Source of the DNA: Glycomyces dulcitolivorans
GTDB lineage: Bacteria > Actinomycetota > Actinomycetes > Mycobacteriales > Micromonosporaceae
DNA: 64,000 bases
Assembly: GCF_003265355.1 (NCBI RefSeq)
Contig: NZ_QFRW01000054.1
Location: 28,646-92,645 of the forward strand
Reading direction: 5' to 3'
Under the pieces are notes generated by a model, which was not told the origin of the DNA, made no database searches, and saw nothing but the letters and a program-made list of their open reading frames with translations. The first letter of the stretch is position 1; each line of letters begins with the position of its first letter. Position numbers and translations under genes: made by a program. Shown piece by piece: positions 18,897 through 27,705 of the stretch.

Positions 18897-19057
18897 CGCC
18901 GAGCGGCGCTTGGGGCAGCCGTGGGCGCCCACTTGTGGTTGCACCACTCGCAGCGCAGGCGGCCGAGACCGAACCAGGTCCGGTAGGGCTTGTGGAGTTC
19001 GAGGTCGATTTTGACCGAGGCCGGGACCGGGTCATGGCGTACGCTGAACGAGACCAC
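18893..19057 (-). CDS. Small Cys-x2-Cys protein (54 aa), likely truncated by frameshift
   Basis: The start is GTG 19057 with AGAGGAG about 8 bases upstream, a strong site. The protein runs VVSFSVRHDPVPASVKIDLE and on to LRCEWCNHKWAP, then a short unrelated-looking Ala/Pro/Arg tail. One CxxC pair is present; the second half of a zinc ribbon appears in the other frame immediately downstream (18807-18896). It is the first gene of the tiny-gene run and has its own ribosome site, so the promoter must lie in 19058-19294, where I see no clear hexamers. Confidence 0.55.
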   Translation of the reverse strand: MVSFSVRHDPVPASVKIDLELHKPYRTWFGLGRLRCEWCNHKWAPTAAPSAARR

Positions 19058-19294
19058 GAGAGGTCTCCTCTCTGGTAAGGGGCGGGCCGCCGGATTTCTG
19101 CCAAGATGCTCAGGCGGCCCGCCGCGTTTCGTATTCAGTTGGTTCTCTGCGACGCGTGATACACGCGTGCTGAAACTGTTCCACGTCCTTTCGCCGTTTT
19201 CAAGGCACGACACGCCGCTTGGACCAATGCGTCTAGTTCGGTCGGCCCTTCCACGCCTGGCGGGTCTTCCTCTCCGCCAACGGCGTTGGCGACA

Positions 19295-21436
19295 TCACAC
19301 TCGCAGGCCGCTCAGCAGCGGGTTCGCGTCTCCGCTGTAGACCAGTGCGAGCTGATCGCGTGCCCTTGTGGCCGTGACGAACAGAAGCGAGCGCGCCCGC
19401 TGCGCCTTTCTCGTCCCAGTGGCCTTGTCGTCATCGTCGGCGGGGCGCAGGTGCCAGGGCGGGAAGTGGGCCTCGCCGAGCCCGAAGCAGGCCACGTACT
19501 GGAATTCGAGGCCCTTCATCTGGAGCATCGTCTCGATGCAGACGCGCCCTTCTTCTTCGCGCGCAGCCTCATTGAGCTTGCTGACGTGGATGCCCGCGCG
19601 CTCCAGCGCCAACCTCGCGGCCTTCACGAGTTCGTTGGCTGGGGCCGCAATGCCGATGTCACCCATGGGGTTCGCGGCGCGCCAGTCCCGGACCAGGCTC
19701 ACCACCAGGTCGAGCTCATCGCCCGAGCGCGGGACCGCTTCGACCTCGACGCGTCCGCCGCTGAGCACCGACCGGTACCCGGCGAGCGTGTCGTTGTCCT
19801 CGTCGAAGTCCTCGTAGGCCTCTTCACCGAGGAAGCCTACGGTGCGACTGAGGATCTCCCGGCTGGTGCGGTAATTGAGCCTGAGGCGGGAGGAACGGCC
19901 CCGGATGTTGATGCCGAGTCCCGAGAGGACGATCGGTTTCTGGTAGAGGCGCTGGTGCGCGTCGGAGGCGAGGAACAGGTCGTTCGGGCCTTCAGGAACC
20001 ATGGAGCGCAGCATCCGCCAGTGCTGCGGATTGAGGTCCTGCGCCTCGTCGACCAGGATGTGCGCGTAGGGGAACTCCCCCGCAAGGGCCTGCTCCTCGG
20101 CGTGTCCGGCCGCGGTGGCGGCGATCTTGCCCCACGTGGTCTTGTCTTCGCGTTCGAGCAGCGCCTCGAATCGGCGGGTGAGCTCCCAGACGGCGCTTCG
20201 CTCGGCCCGGCCGAGTCTGCGGCCCCGGCCGCGACGCGGGGCCTGGAGGTACTCGCCCCGTTCGCGCAGTCCGAGGGCAAGGACCACATCGTCGTACTCG
20301 TCCTGGAGGAACGAGGGGCTGAAGCCGTCCGCGATCTCGCCGGCCTGCTCGATCGACTCCGCCCACAGGCGTTTGGCCTCAGTCTCGCCGACGCGGTCGC
20401 GGGTCTCCCGCACCTCCCCCGTGGCCTCCTTGGCGAGGGAGTTCGCGAGGGCGTCCACATGGATCACGTCTATGAGGTCGGCGGTCTGCTTGCCGCCCAA
20501 TGCCTTGATCTTGGACTCGATGTCCGCGGCAAGCGCCTTGTTGAAGGTGGCCACGAGGATGCGCCCGGTGAGTCCGGGACGCCGGGACAGTTCGCGGGCG
20601 CGGTGGATGACCACCACCGTCTTGCCGGTCCCCGGGCCGCCAGAGATGCGGGCCGGACCGCTGTAGTCCTTGGTGGCCGCCGCCTTCTGGTCGGGGTGGA
20701 GGAACAACCGCCACTTGGACCAATCCTCGGCGAGGATGGCGTCGAGCACGGCGTCGGAGGAGGCCATGCGGTCGGCGCTGCGGGTCAGCGCCTCGCTGAA
20801 GTCCTTGACGGGCTTACCGACCGAAGGCTCGGTGATCTCGTCGTACACCTGGTCGTACGTCATGCCGAGCAGCAGCGATTCGAGGACCTTGTGGGACAGG
20901 CCGGTGGTGTCGGAGAGAAACGCTTCGGCGTCCTCTTCGGTTTTGAGGGCGCGTACGGACGGGATGAAGCCCTCGTTGACGCCCAGTTCGATGAGCTGGG
21001 CGTCGGTCCATGCCTGGAACGGGCCGCCTTCGTCCACCGGGGCGGTGCGGCCGGGGGTCGGGTACTGCGACTTCGCGTCGGAGGATCCCTCGGGAACGAC
21101 GGTATACTCGATGCGGCCGTCAGTCACACTGTAGGTGAACAGGGTCCGCTTGACCTCCTCGTACACTTCGTGCCCGCCGACGCGGACCAGGGTCCAGACC
21201 CGGCCCTGCGCGGGCAGGAAGATCGCCCGGATGCCCTGGTCGACCCGGGCCGAGGCCAGCTCCTGGGTACCGGCGTGCAGTTTCTCCAGGTGCAGGCCCG
21301 GGTGCTTGTAGTTCTCCTGGAACTTTCCTTGGAAAGCGGCGAATTTTGCGCCGAATCCCCTGTCGCCCTTGCAGAGTCGCTTGATGTCCTGGACCGCCGA
21401 GTCCTCGATGAGGATTCGGGCGCTGTTGTCGCTCAT
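19295..21436 (-). CDS. UvrD/PcrA-like SF1 helicase with RelE/ParE-like N-terminal domain
   Basis: The protein has 713 residues; ATG 21436 overlaps the giant helicase stop. Residues about 8-115 (DSAVQDIKRLCKGDRGFGAK ... LHLEKLHAGTQ ... ASARVDQGIRAIFLP ... EVYEEVKR) look like the compact RelE/ParE toxin fold. The SF1 core follows: Walker A ISGGPGTGKTVVV near 266, LVDEAQDLNPQHWRM (DEAQD), and late VFVTATRARDQLALVYSG. It lacks the long 1B/2B insertions of true UvrD, consistent with a compact translocase. It is the last gene of the second defence operon. Its role there, perhaps unwinding or nucleic-acid cleavage through the N-terminal domain, is inference. Confidence 0.8.
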   Translation of the reverse strand: MSDNSARILIEDSAVQDIKRLCKGDRGFGAKFAAFQGKFQENYKHPGLHLEKLHAGTQELASARVDQGIRAIFLPAQGRVWTLVRVGGHEVYEEVKRTLFTYSVTDGRIEYTVVPEGSSDAKSQYPTPGRTAPVDEGGPFQAWTDAQLIELGVNEGFIPSVRALKTEEDAEAFLSDTTGLSHKVLESLLLGMTYDQVYDEITEPSVGKPVKDFSEALTRSADRMASSDAVLDAILAEDWSKWRLFLHPDQKAAATKDYSGPARISGGPGTGKTVVVIHRARELSRRPGLTGRILVATFNKALAADIESKIKALGGKQTADLIDVIHVDALANSLAKEATGEVRETRDRVGETEAKRLWAESIEQAGEIADGFSPSFLQDEYDDVVLALGLRERGEYLQAPRRGRGRRLGRAERSAVWELTRRFEALLEREDKTTWGKIAATAAGHAEEQALAGEFPYAHILVDEAQDLNPQHWRMLRSMVPEGPNDLFLASDAHQRLYQKPIVLSGLGINIRGRSSRLRLNYRTSREILSRTVGFLGEEAYEDFDEDNDTLAGYRSVLSGGRVEVEAVPRSGDELDLVVSLVRDWRAANPMGDIGIAAPANELVKAARLALERAGIHVSKLNEAAREEEGRVCIETMLQMKGLEFQYVACFGLGEAHFPPWHLRPADDDDKATGTRKAQRARSLLFVTATRARDQLALVYSGDANPLLSGLRV

Positions 21437-24400
21437 GCGGGGTTCTCCTCAGTGGATGCGGACCGGTCGCCGGTCAGGAGGCTCAGCAGCTCTTCACGGT
21501 CCCATTCGGACATGGCGGCCGCGTGCCAACCTGCATTGCGGTACTCGATGACAGCGGCGCTGCTGTCGAGGCGTCCGACGGGATCGGGGAACACCGCCAC
21601 GAGCTTGTCGGGCCAGGCCAGTTCGGCGGGGATGCCGCCGACGTGCTCGTCACCGATCTCCGGCATGGCGGCTCCGTCGGCCAGGAGCGCCGCCGCGTAG
21701 TCGTGCATGCCCACGCCTTCGATGTCGTCGAGCAGCGGCGAACCCCTGAAGGACACGTCGATCGAGCCGGAAGCGCCCGGCTCACGCGGCACCTGGGTGA
21801 CCGGCATCCCGGTGGCGCGCAGGGTGAACCCGTCCTCCGGCGAAAGGAACTGGAGTGCGTTCGCCCAGCGCAGCCACAGCCGCCAGGACTCGCGGTAGGC
21901 GTCGATCGACGCACCGTCGACATCGGGGTCGTCGTCGAAGCGGACCTGCGCGCTCACACGTGCCGTCCGAGGGTCCATGCCGCTGAAGCCCACGGCGATC
22001 CGGAAGTACGGCGACTCGCCGACCACGGCCATGCCCCCGGTCCCGGGTTCGGGTTCCTCGCCTTGCGCCAGCGCTGCGACGGCCGCTTCCATCGACTCCG
22101 GGTCGATCTGCTCGATGCGGGTCTGGTTGTCGGCGAGTACCGCGACGCAGGCGGCGCGGGCCATCGTCCGCTGCTCGTCGGCGTCGGGGTGGGCGAGGTA
22201 GTCGAAGAGGAACGAGAGCGGGTTGTGGGCGATCTCCTCCTTGAGCTTCTCGACCGGGAGGCCGAGGCCCTTCGCCGCATAGGTCTGGGCCGCGTAGCTC
22301 ACCAGGGGCGCGTAGGCGCCCGAGCCCTGGAGGCGTTCGACGTCGAGCCAGGTGGCGGCGAAGACGCGTTTGCCGGCCTCGATGAGCTGGCCGCGTTTCG
22401 CGGCGTCGTCGCTGGTGCGGGGGATCTTGCCTTCACTGCGGCGCTTGCGGTTGAAGGCGGGCTGGGCGTGGTAGTCGAAGCCGTCGAGGTAGAGCGCGAC
22501 GGTCTCAGGCGGCCCGTCGACGCGGGTGAAGGTGCAGTCGGGGACGGTGTCGGCGGCGTCCTCGCGGATTTGAACGCGCATGCGCCAGCGCGTGACGGGC
22601 GCGCCGAGGGGCGCGAAGGTGAGGATGCGCTCGTACTTGGCGGCCTTCTCCATGGTGAAGGTCGAGTCTTCATGGGCCAATTCGTGCAGTGCCCGGTTGA
22701 AGCGCTTCTCCAGGCGGGAGTCGGCCTTCTCGTTGAGGGAGATGTCGCCGATCCCGGAGTTCTGCTCCATCGTCCAGTTGTCGAGGAGGCGTTCGAGGAG
22801 GGCCGCGGCAGCGGCTCGGCTGATGGAGTCGTAGTGGCGTTCGCGGGCGTAGGAGAGCAGGCAGCGGTGGCAGGCGCTCTCGCATTCGCATGCGGTGCAG
22901 AATTTCAGGGCGGCTTGGAGGACCTTGCGCATGGCGTCGGGGTCGGAGAGCTGCTTGAGATAGCCGGTGCCCGAACGCAACTGGTCGTACAGGACGGTGA
23001 AGACGCGGGCGGCGGGCGGGGCGTCAGTGCCCGGCTGCGGGACGTCGGCCATGGTGCAGGTCTCGGTGTCGAGGTGGCTGGTGTCGCCCTGGAAGTAGGT
23101 GTTGATGCCTGCGGCGAGGGCGGCCTGGAACGACAGGATGGTCTCGGCGTCCTCGGTGTCGCGCATGGGCAGCAGGAAGCGGAGCACTTCGGTGTCGAGT
23201 TCGTGGGCGAGGAGCACGGACTCGTGCTGCTTCTCCTTGTTGTTGTCGCGGTTGGAGCACCAGTGCCGGTGGTGGCGCTTCTCGGGGTCGGCTTCAGGGT
23301 TCCAGGTGGGTTCGCCCTTGCCGGTGGGGTCGGTGTCGGTCTTGGTGCCGCCGCAGTCGGTGCAGACCCAGAACGGGTTGAGGGCGCGGTCCTGCCCGGC
23401 GAAGGGGACCTTGTCGCCGGGGGTCTCGGTCTTGGGGACGGGGCCGAGATTGATGCGGCGGACGACGGCCGCGGGTGTGTAGTCGAAGCCGAAGTTCCCG
23501 CCGGTAGAGCGCCAGGACTGGGCGGGGACGGTGACTTCGGCGGTGGTGACGGTGTTGTAGAGGCGGCGGTCGCGGCTGTCCTCGCGGTCGTCGATGCGGA
23601 TGTCGGCGGCCCGGTCGTAGGCGTACACGGTGGTGGGGACGGCCACTTTGCGGCGGTTGCCGGCGTCGGAGACGTCGAAGCCGCAGTGCGGGCAGCGCAG
23701 GCGCTCGGTGGCCGCGAGACCTTTGGCGACAGAGGCGCAGGAGGGGCAGATGTTCCACAGCTCGATCGTCGAGGTGTCCTTGCCGCCCAGGTCGATGCCT
23801 TTGACTTCGTGGGCGTAGCCGCGGAAGTAGACGTGGTTGCCGGGGGCGAACTCGGTGATGGCGCTGGTGGCGGGCCGGGCGTAGTCGCGCAGTTCGGTGA
23901 CGTACTCCTTCGGCGCGTCGGGGCTGTCCTGGCGGACGAACGTGAGTGTGGCTTCGAGGGTGACGCTGGAGTCGATGAGGGCGTAGTTGGGGAGCAGGCC
24001 GCCTTCGGTGAGGGCGGCGTGGGCGGTGCTGTGCTCCAGGTCAGACTTGCGGGCGCGGACCGCCTTCTGCTCGGCGGCGAGCACGCGCAGGTCGCGCTGC
24101 TTCTCGGGGCGGGTCTCGGGTGCGGCTTCGAGGTCTTTCCGGGCGTCCGCCAGCTGGTCGAGTCGCCCGCGCAGGCGCGCGAGGCCCGATTCCCAGGTCT
24201 CGGTGGTGGCCTTGATGTCGCGTTCGATCGCCGCGCCGGCCCACTGGCGCAGGTCCTCGGCGACCGCCTCGCTGATGCGGGAGCCGAACAGGTCGCAGAA
24301 CTCGCCGCTGTACGCGGGTGCGCCGGACAGAGCCGCGTCGTTGAAGCCGCCGAGCCAGCCGCCGGGGCCGAAGACCTGGCCTGCCAAGTGCGGCAAGGGT

Positions 24401-27400
24401 TTCACGTCGGCAAGGGCGCCGCGCGCGGCCTTGTCCACAAGGAACGCCGTGTACTGGCGGCGCAGGATCGCGGTCGCTTCGAGGCGGGCCCCGGGCGGGC
24501 GGATGTCGCCGTTGATCATGAGGCCGGGATCGGTGAAGTAGGCAAGGTCGCGGGGGCGGCGGTCGGCGAAGGCGATGGTGAGGGCGTTGCCGGTGGTGCG
24601 CCCGGCGCGGCCCGAGCGCTGCACGTAGGAGGCCGGGGCGGGCGGGATGCCCGCGAGGGCCACGGTGGAGAGGTCGCCGATGTCGATGCCGAGTTCGAGG
24701 GTCGAGGTGGCGGTGAGGACGTTCGGCGCGTCCCAGGTGGAGGCGTTCTTGAATTGCTCTTCGACGCGCTCGCGCTGCTCGCGGCTGAGGATGCCGGTGT
24801 GCTCGGCGGCCTGGAGGCGCAGCACGTCCCCGGCGGTGTAGCGGTCATAGTAGTACTCATCGTGCCAGGCGGCCTCGCGCATGGTGCCGCCGCAACGCCA
24901 ACGCGGACAGGGCGTCCCGCGCCAGCGCTCGCGTTCGGAGGGCAGGACGGTCCGCTGCGATGAGCACACGTCGCAGCCGACCTGCGAGCTCTCAGCCTCC
25001 TCTTTGGAGAGCAGCGTCAGGTTGACGCGTCCGGCGGTGAGCGCGTAGACCGTGCCGCCGCCGGTGCCGATGCGGCTGATCACGCCCTGGTCGGCGAGGA
25101 GCTTCAGCAGTTCGCGCAGGTATTTGCGGGCTTCGGCGGTGTTGAGGTGCAGGACCCGCCGGGTCCAGTCCGTCAGCCAGGTCTCGCCTGCGGTTTCGAT
25201 ACGGTCGAACTGGCTCTTCGCGCGAGTTCCGTCAAGCATGAACGTGGGGGCCGAGACGCCGTCGGGGAAGGCGGGCATTCCGTATTGCCGCCCACCCCAC
25301 AGGCTCCAGCGCTTCGCGCCCTCGTTCTTTATCCACTCGCGCAGCCAGTCGTGCCAGATCCCGCCGCGCATCTGGAGCCGGTCGAGCACGCCGCGCGCGT
25401 GCCAGGCCAGGTCGGCGTCCTCGACCGGGACGAGTGACAGGCGGGCCCCGCTGCGGCGCAGCACGTCCCGCAGCAGCGGCAGCACCGGATCGGGCAGGTC
25501 GACGGTGGTGGCGACGACGCCGGTCCGCTCCAGGGTCCGGCCCGCGTAGGAGCGCAGTCCGAACTCCAGCATCAGCGAGAGCGCGAGACGGCGGCCGATG
25601 AATCGCCAGGTGTCCCCCGATCCCTGGTCGTCCCCGCTGAGGAGCTTCGCCACACCCGGGTCGGGGTGAAGGTCGTCGGGGATGACCCCGCCGAGCGCTT
25701 GCGGGTTCTCGGCCATGCCGACCAGGGCCGCGGCCATGGTCTCGGCCAGATCGGGATCGTCGAGGCCCTTGAGGACGGCCGCGAGGTGCGTGCGCAGCGA
25801 GAAGTTCGCGGCCCGGGCGGAAAGGAAACCGGCCCGGTGGGCTGCGTCCTGCACGGAGTCGTTGAACAGCAGGGCCTTCGCCTGGTCGCCGCTCGCGGGG
25901 TCCACGGCATGCTGGAACACCTCGGTGAGCACCACCGAGGAGAGCGTGGCGAGCCCCGCGCCGATGAAGCGGATGGCGTTCTCGTTCCCGCAGGCGGGGC
26001 AGCGCTCCGCGCGGGCGGACGCGTCCGAATCGAGATCGACCAGGACAGCGGTGCCGGTCACGCCCGGCGCGTAGTCGACGAGAGTCGCGCCGTCGAGGAG
26101 CTTCAGCGGCGGGTTGTCCTCGATGCGGGCCCGCGGGTCGAAGTGCTCCTCCTCGCGCGGGTAGGCGGCGATGAGCGCTCGAGTCTGCTTCTTGTCCACC
26201 TGCGACTGCGTGTAGATCTCGGCCGGGTTGAGCTTCAACTGATCGCGTTGCGGCTGCTTGACCTTCACCATCCAGCCGGAACGACCGCAGTGACGGCAGG
26301 TGATCGCGGGCAGGTACCCGCCCGACTCCGGCAGGCTGGTCGACCAGGCGAACTGGACGGGAGCCTCCTCGGAGATCGGGACCGTACGCAGCAGACGCGA
26401 GACAGACCGGATCCAGAAATGCGTCTCGACATGCAGCAGCGGACGCTTCCCCATGCGCGCCCATGAGATCAGCGCGAGGAGCCGTTCGAGCGCGATGACC
26501 GCGTCATCGTGCCCTGCCGTGGAGTTCCACGCCTGCTTCCACGGGTCCATCACCCACGGGCTGAGGTTCCCGTAGAAGTCGTCGGCGGTGATGAGCTTCC
26601 CCGCCAGCTCGTTGGAGCCGAACCCGTCGAGGACGGCAGCGAGGAGCTTGTGCCCGCGCAGCTTCTCCCCCGCTTCGGCAGGGGTCAGATCGGCCGAACC
26701 GAGGACCGCCTCGCACAGGGCGCTGATCGCCTCGGGGTGCTCGTAGGGGTCTTCGAGGCCCGCGATATCCGAGACGCTGGGTTCGGGGAAGACCTCACGG
26801 CTGGGCTTCACGTATTCGTTGGCGCTCAAGCGGTCTTCGCCGATGACCGAACCGCGCGGGAAGTCGCGCCCGAAGATCGACGAGGCGACCTCGCGGGCCT
26901 GCTCGTCGTCGCCGAGGGTCGCGGAGGTCGCGACAGGCGTCGGGTCGGTGGCGCTCGCGGCCTTGAGACGGCGCAGCAGCATGGCGACGTCAGTGCCTTG
27001 GGCGCCATTGAAGGTGTGGAACTCGTCCACGACCAGGTAGGCGAGGTTCCCATTAGCCCAGAGGGGCGCGTCATCGGCGCGGGTGAGGAGGAGGTCGAGC
27101 ATCTTGTAGTTGGTGAGAAGCAGGTTCGGGGGAGACTGGCGCATATCTGCGCGCTCAGTGAGGAGCCTGCGGTAGGACTTCGCGGACTGCTCGCCGACGT
27201 AGAGGCCGGCGGTGACCCCTTGCAGCTCTTTGTTGTCGGCGAGCATGGCGTCGAGGCGGGCGGCCTGGTCGGTGGCGAGGGCGTTCATCGGGTAGACGAT
27301 CACGACCTTGACGCCGGGCTCGGCAGCGTGACGGGCACAGTGATCGAGAACGGGGACGAGAAACGACTCAGTCTTACCGGAACCGGTGCCGGTGGCGACG

Positions 27401-27696
27401 ACGGTGGGCTCGGGGGCGTGGCCGTTGCGAGAGGACAGGCGCTCCCATGCCTTGGCCTGGTGCAGGTGCGGGATGAACCCGGGCGGGTACCAATCCAGGT
27501 GCCGCTGCCAACCTTCGGAAGCGGGCCGGAAGGGCGCGCGGACCCGCATGAACGGGCCCCGGAAGAGCCCGTCGACGGGATCGGAGAAGAAGTCAGCGAG
27601 CGCGGCGGCCGTCGCATCCTCGACCAGCCCGAAGGAGGAGGTCAGGTAAGTGAGCACGGTCTTCTTCAGACTCGGCGCGACGATCGAGGGCTTCAC
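21433..27696 (-). CDS. Giant DEAD/DEAH helicase with DUF1998/MZB-type zinc domain
   Basis: The protein has 2087 residues. The start is GTG 27696 behind AGGAG. The SF2 core has ATGTGSGKTESFLVPVLDH (101-119), VVDEFHTFNGAQGTD (DEFH, about 223), TLELGIDIGDLSTVALAG and YVQRSGRAGRTTGNALTIAF. Several CxxC pairs follow (CRHCG, CPACGNE, CDVC, CPSC/CPHCG) and then a DUF1998/MZB-type cluster, CTACECESACHRCLLSYARE. The last 300 residues contain a segment resembling Vsr/DUF559 nucleases. The architecture is that of DruE-like or fused DrmA+DrmB helicases. No druH is nearby. It is coupled to the UvrD-like gene and lies 9 bases after the methylase. It probably acts on phage DNA; mechanism unknown. Confidence 0.88.
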   Translation of the reverse strand: MKPSIVAPSLKKTVLTYLTSSFGLVEDATAAALADFFSDPVDGLFRGPFMRVRAPFRPASEGWQRHLDWYPPGFIPHLHQAKAWERLSSRNGHAPEPTVVATGTGSGKTESFLVPVLDHCARHAAEPGVKVVIVYPMNALATDQAARLDAMLADNKELQGVTAGLYVGEQSAKSYRRLLTERADMRQSPPNLLLTNYKMLDLLLTRADDAPLWANGNLAYLVVDEFHTFNGAQGTDVAMLLRRLKAASATDPTPVATSATLGDDEQAREVASSIFGRDFPRGSVIGEDRLSANEYVKPSREVFPEPSVSDIAGLEDPYEHPEAISALCEAVLGSADLTPAEAGEKLRGHKLLAAVLDGFGSNELAGKLITADDFYGNLSPWVMDPWKQAWNSTAGHDDAVIALERLLALISWARMGKRPLLHVETHFWIRSVSRLLRTVPISEEAPVQFAWSTSLPESGGYLPAITCRHCGRSGWMVKVKQPQRDQLKLNPAEIYTQSQVDKKQTRALIAAYPREEEHFDPRARIEDNPPLKLLDGATLVDYAPGVTGTAVLVDLDSDASARAERCPACGNENAIRFIGAGLATLSSVVLTEVFQHAVDPASGDQAKALLFNDSVQDAAHRAGFLSARAANFSLRTHLAAVLKGLDDPDLAETMAAALVGMAENPQALGGVIPDDLHPDPGVAKLLSGDDQGSGDTWRFIGRRLALSLMLEFGLRSYAGRTLERTGVVATTVDLPDPVLPLLRDVLRRSGARLSLVPVEDADLAWHARGVLDRLQMRGGIWHDWLREWIKNEGAKRWSLWGGRQYGMPAFPDGVSAPTFMLDGTRAKSQFDRIETAGETWLTDWTRRVLHLNTAEARKYLRELLKLLADQGVISRIGTGGGTVYALTAGRVNLTLLSKEEAESSQVGCDVCSSQRTVLPSERERWRGTPCPRWRCGGTMREAAWHDEYYYDRYTAGDVLRLQAAEHTGILSREQRERVEEQFKNASTWDAPNVLTATSTLELGIDIGDLSTVALAGIPPAPASYVQRSGRAGRTTGNALTIAFADRRPRDLAYFTDPGLMINGDIRPPGARLEATAILRRQYTAFLVDKAARGALADVKPLPHLAGQVFGPGGWLGGFNDAALSGAPAYSGEFCDLFGSRISEAVAEDLRQWAGAAIERDIKATTETWESGLARLRGRLDQLADARKDLEAAPETRPEKQRDLRVLAAEQKAVRARKSDLEHSTAHAALTEGGLLPNYALIDSSVTLEATLTFVRQDSPDAPKEYVTELRDYARPATSAITEFAPGNHVYFRGYAHEVKGIDLGGKDTSTIELWNICPSCASVAKGLAATERLRCPHCGFDVSDAGNRRKVAVPTTVYAYDRAADIRIDDREDSRDRRLYNTVTTAEVTVPAQSWRSTGGNFGFDYTPAAVVRRINLGPVPKTETPGDKVPFAGQDRALNPFWVCTDCGGTKTDTDPTGKGEPTWNPEADPEKRHHRHWCSNRDNNKEKQHESVLLAHELDTEVLRFLLPMRDTEDAETILSFQAALAAGINTYFQGDTSHLDTETCTMADVPQPGTDAPPAARVFTVLYDQLRSGTGYLKQLSDPDAMRKVLQAALKFCTACECESACHRCLLSYARERHYDSISRAAAAALLERLLDNWTMEQNSGIGDISLNEKADSRLEKRFNRALHELAHEDSTFTMEKAAKYERILTFAPLGAPVTRWRMRVQIREDAADTVPDCTFTRVDGPPETVALYLDGFDYHAQPAFNRKRRSEGKIPRTSDDAAKRGQLIEAGKRVFAATWLDVERLQGSGAYAPLVSYAAQTYAAKGLGLPVEKLKEEIAHNPLSFLFDYLAHPDADEQRTMARAACVAVLADNQTRIEQIDPESMEAAVAALAQGEEPEPGTGGMAVVGESPYFRIAVGFSGMDPRTARVSAQVRFDDDPDVDGASIDAYRESWRLWLRWANALQFLSPEDGFTLRATGMPVTQVPREPGASGSIDVSFRGSPLLDDIEGVGMHDYAAALLADGAAMPEIGDEHVGGIPAELAWPDKLVAVFPDPVGRLDSSAAVIEYRNAGWHAAAMSEWDREELLSLLTGDRSASTEENPA

Positions 27697-27705
27697 CTGA
27701 GTCTC

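Noticed and set aside
21433-27696. Giant helicase as DruE of Druantia
   Set aside because: Similar architecture, but no druH or other dru genes; the neighbours are a methylase and a SNF2 protein.
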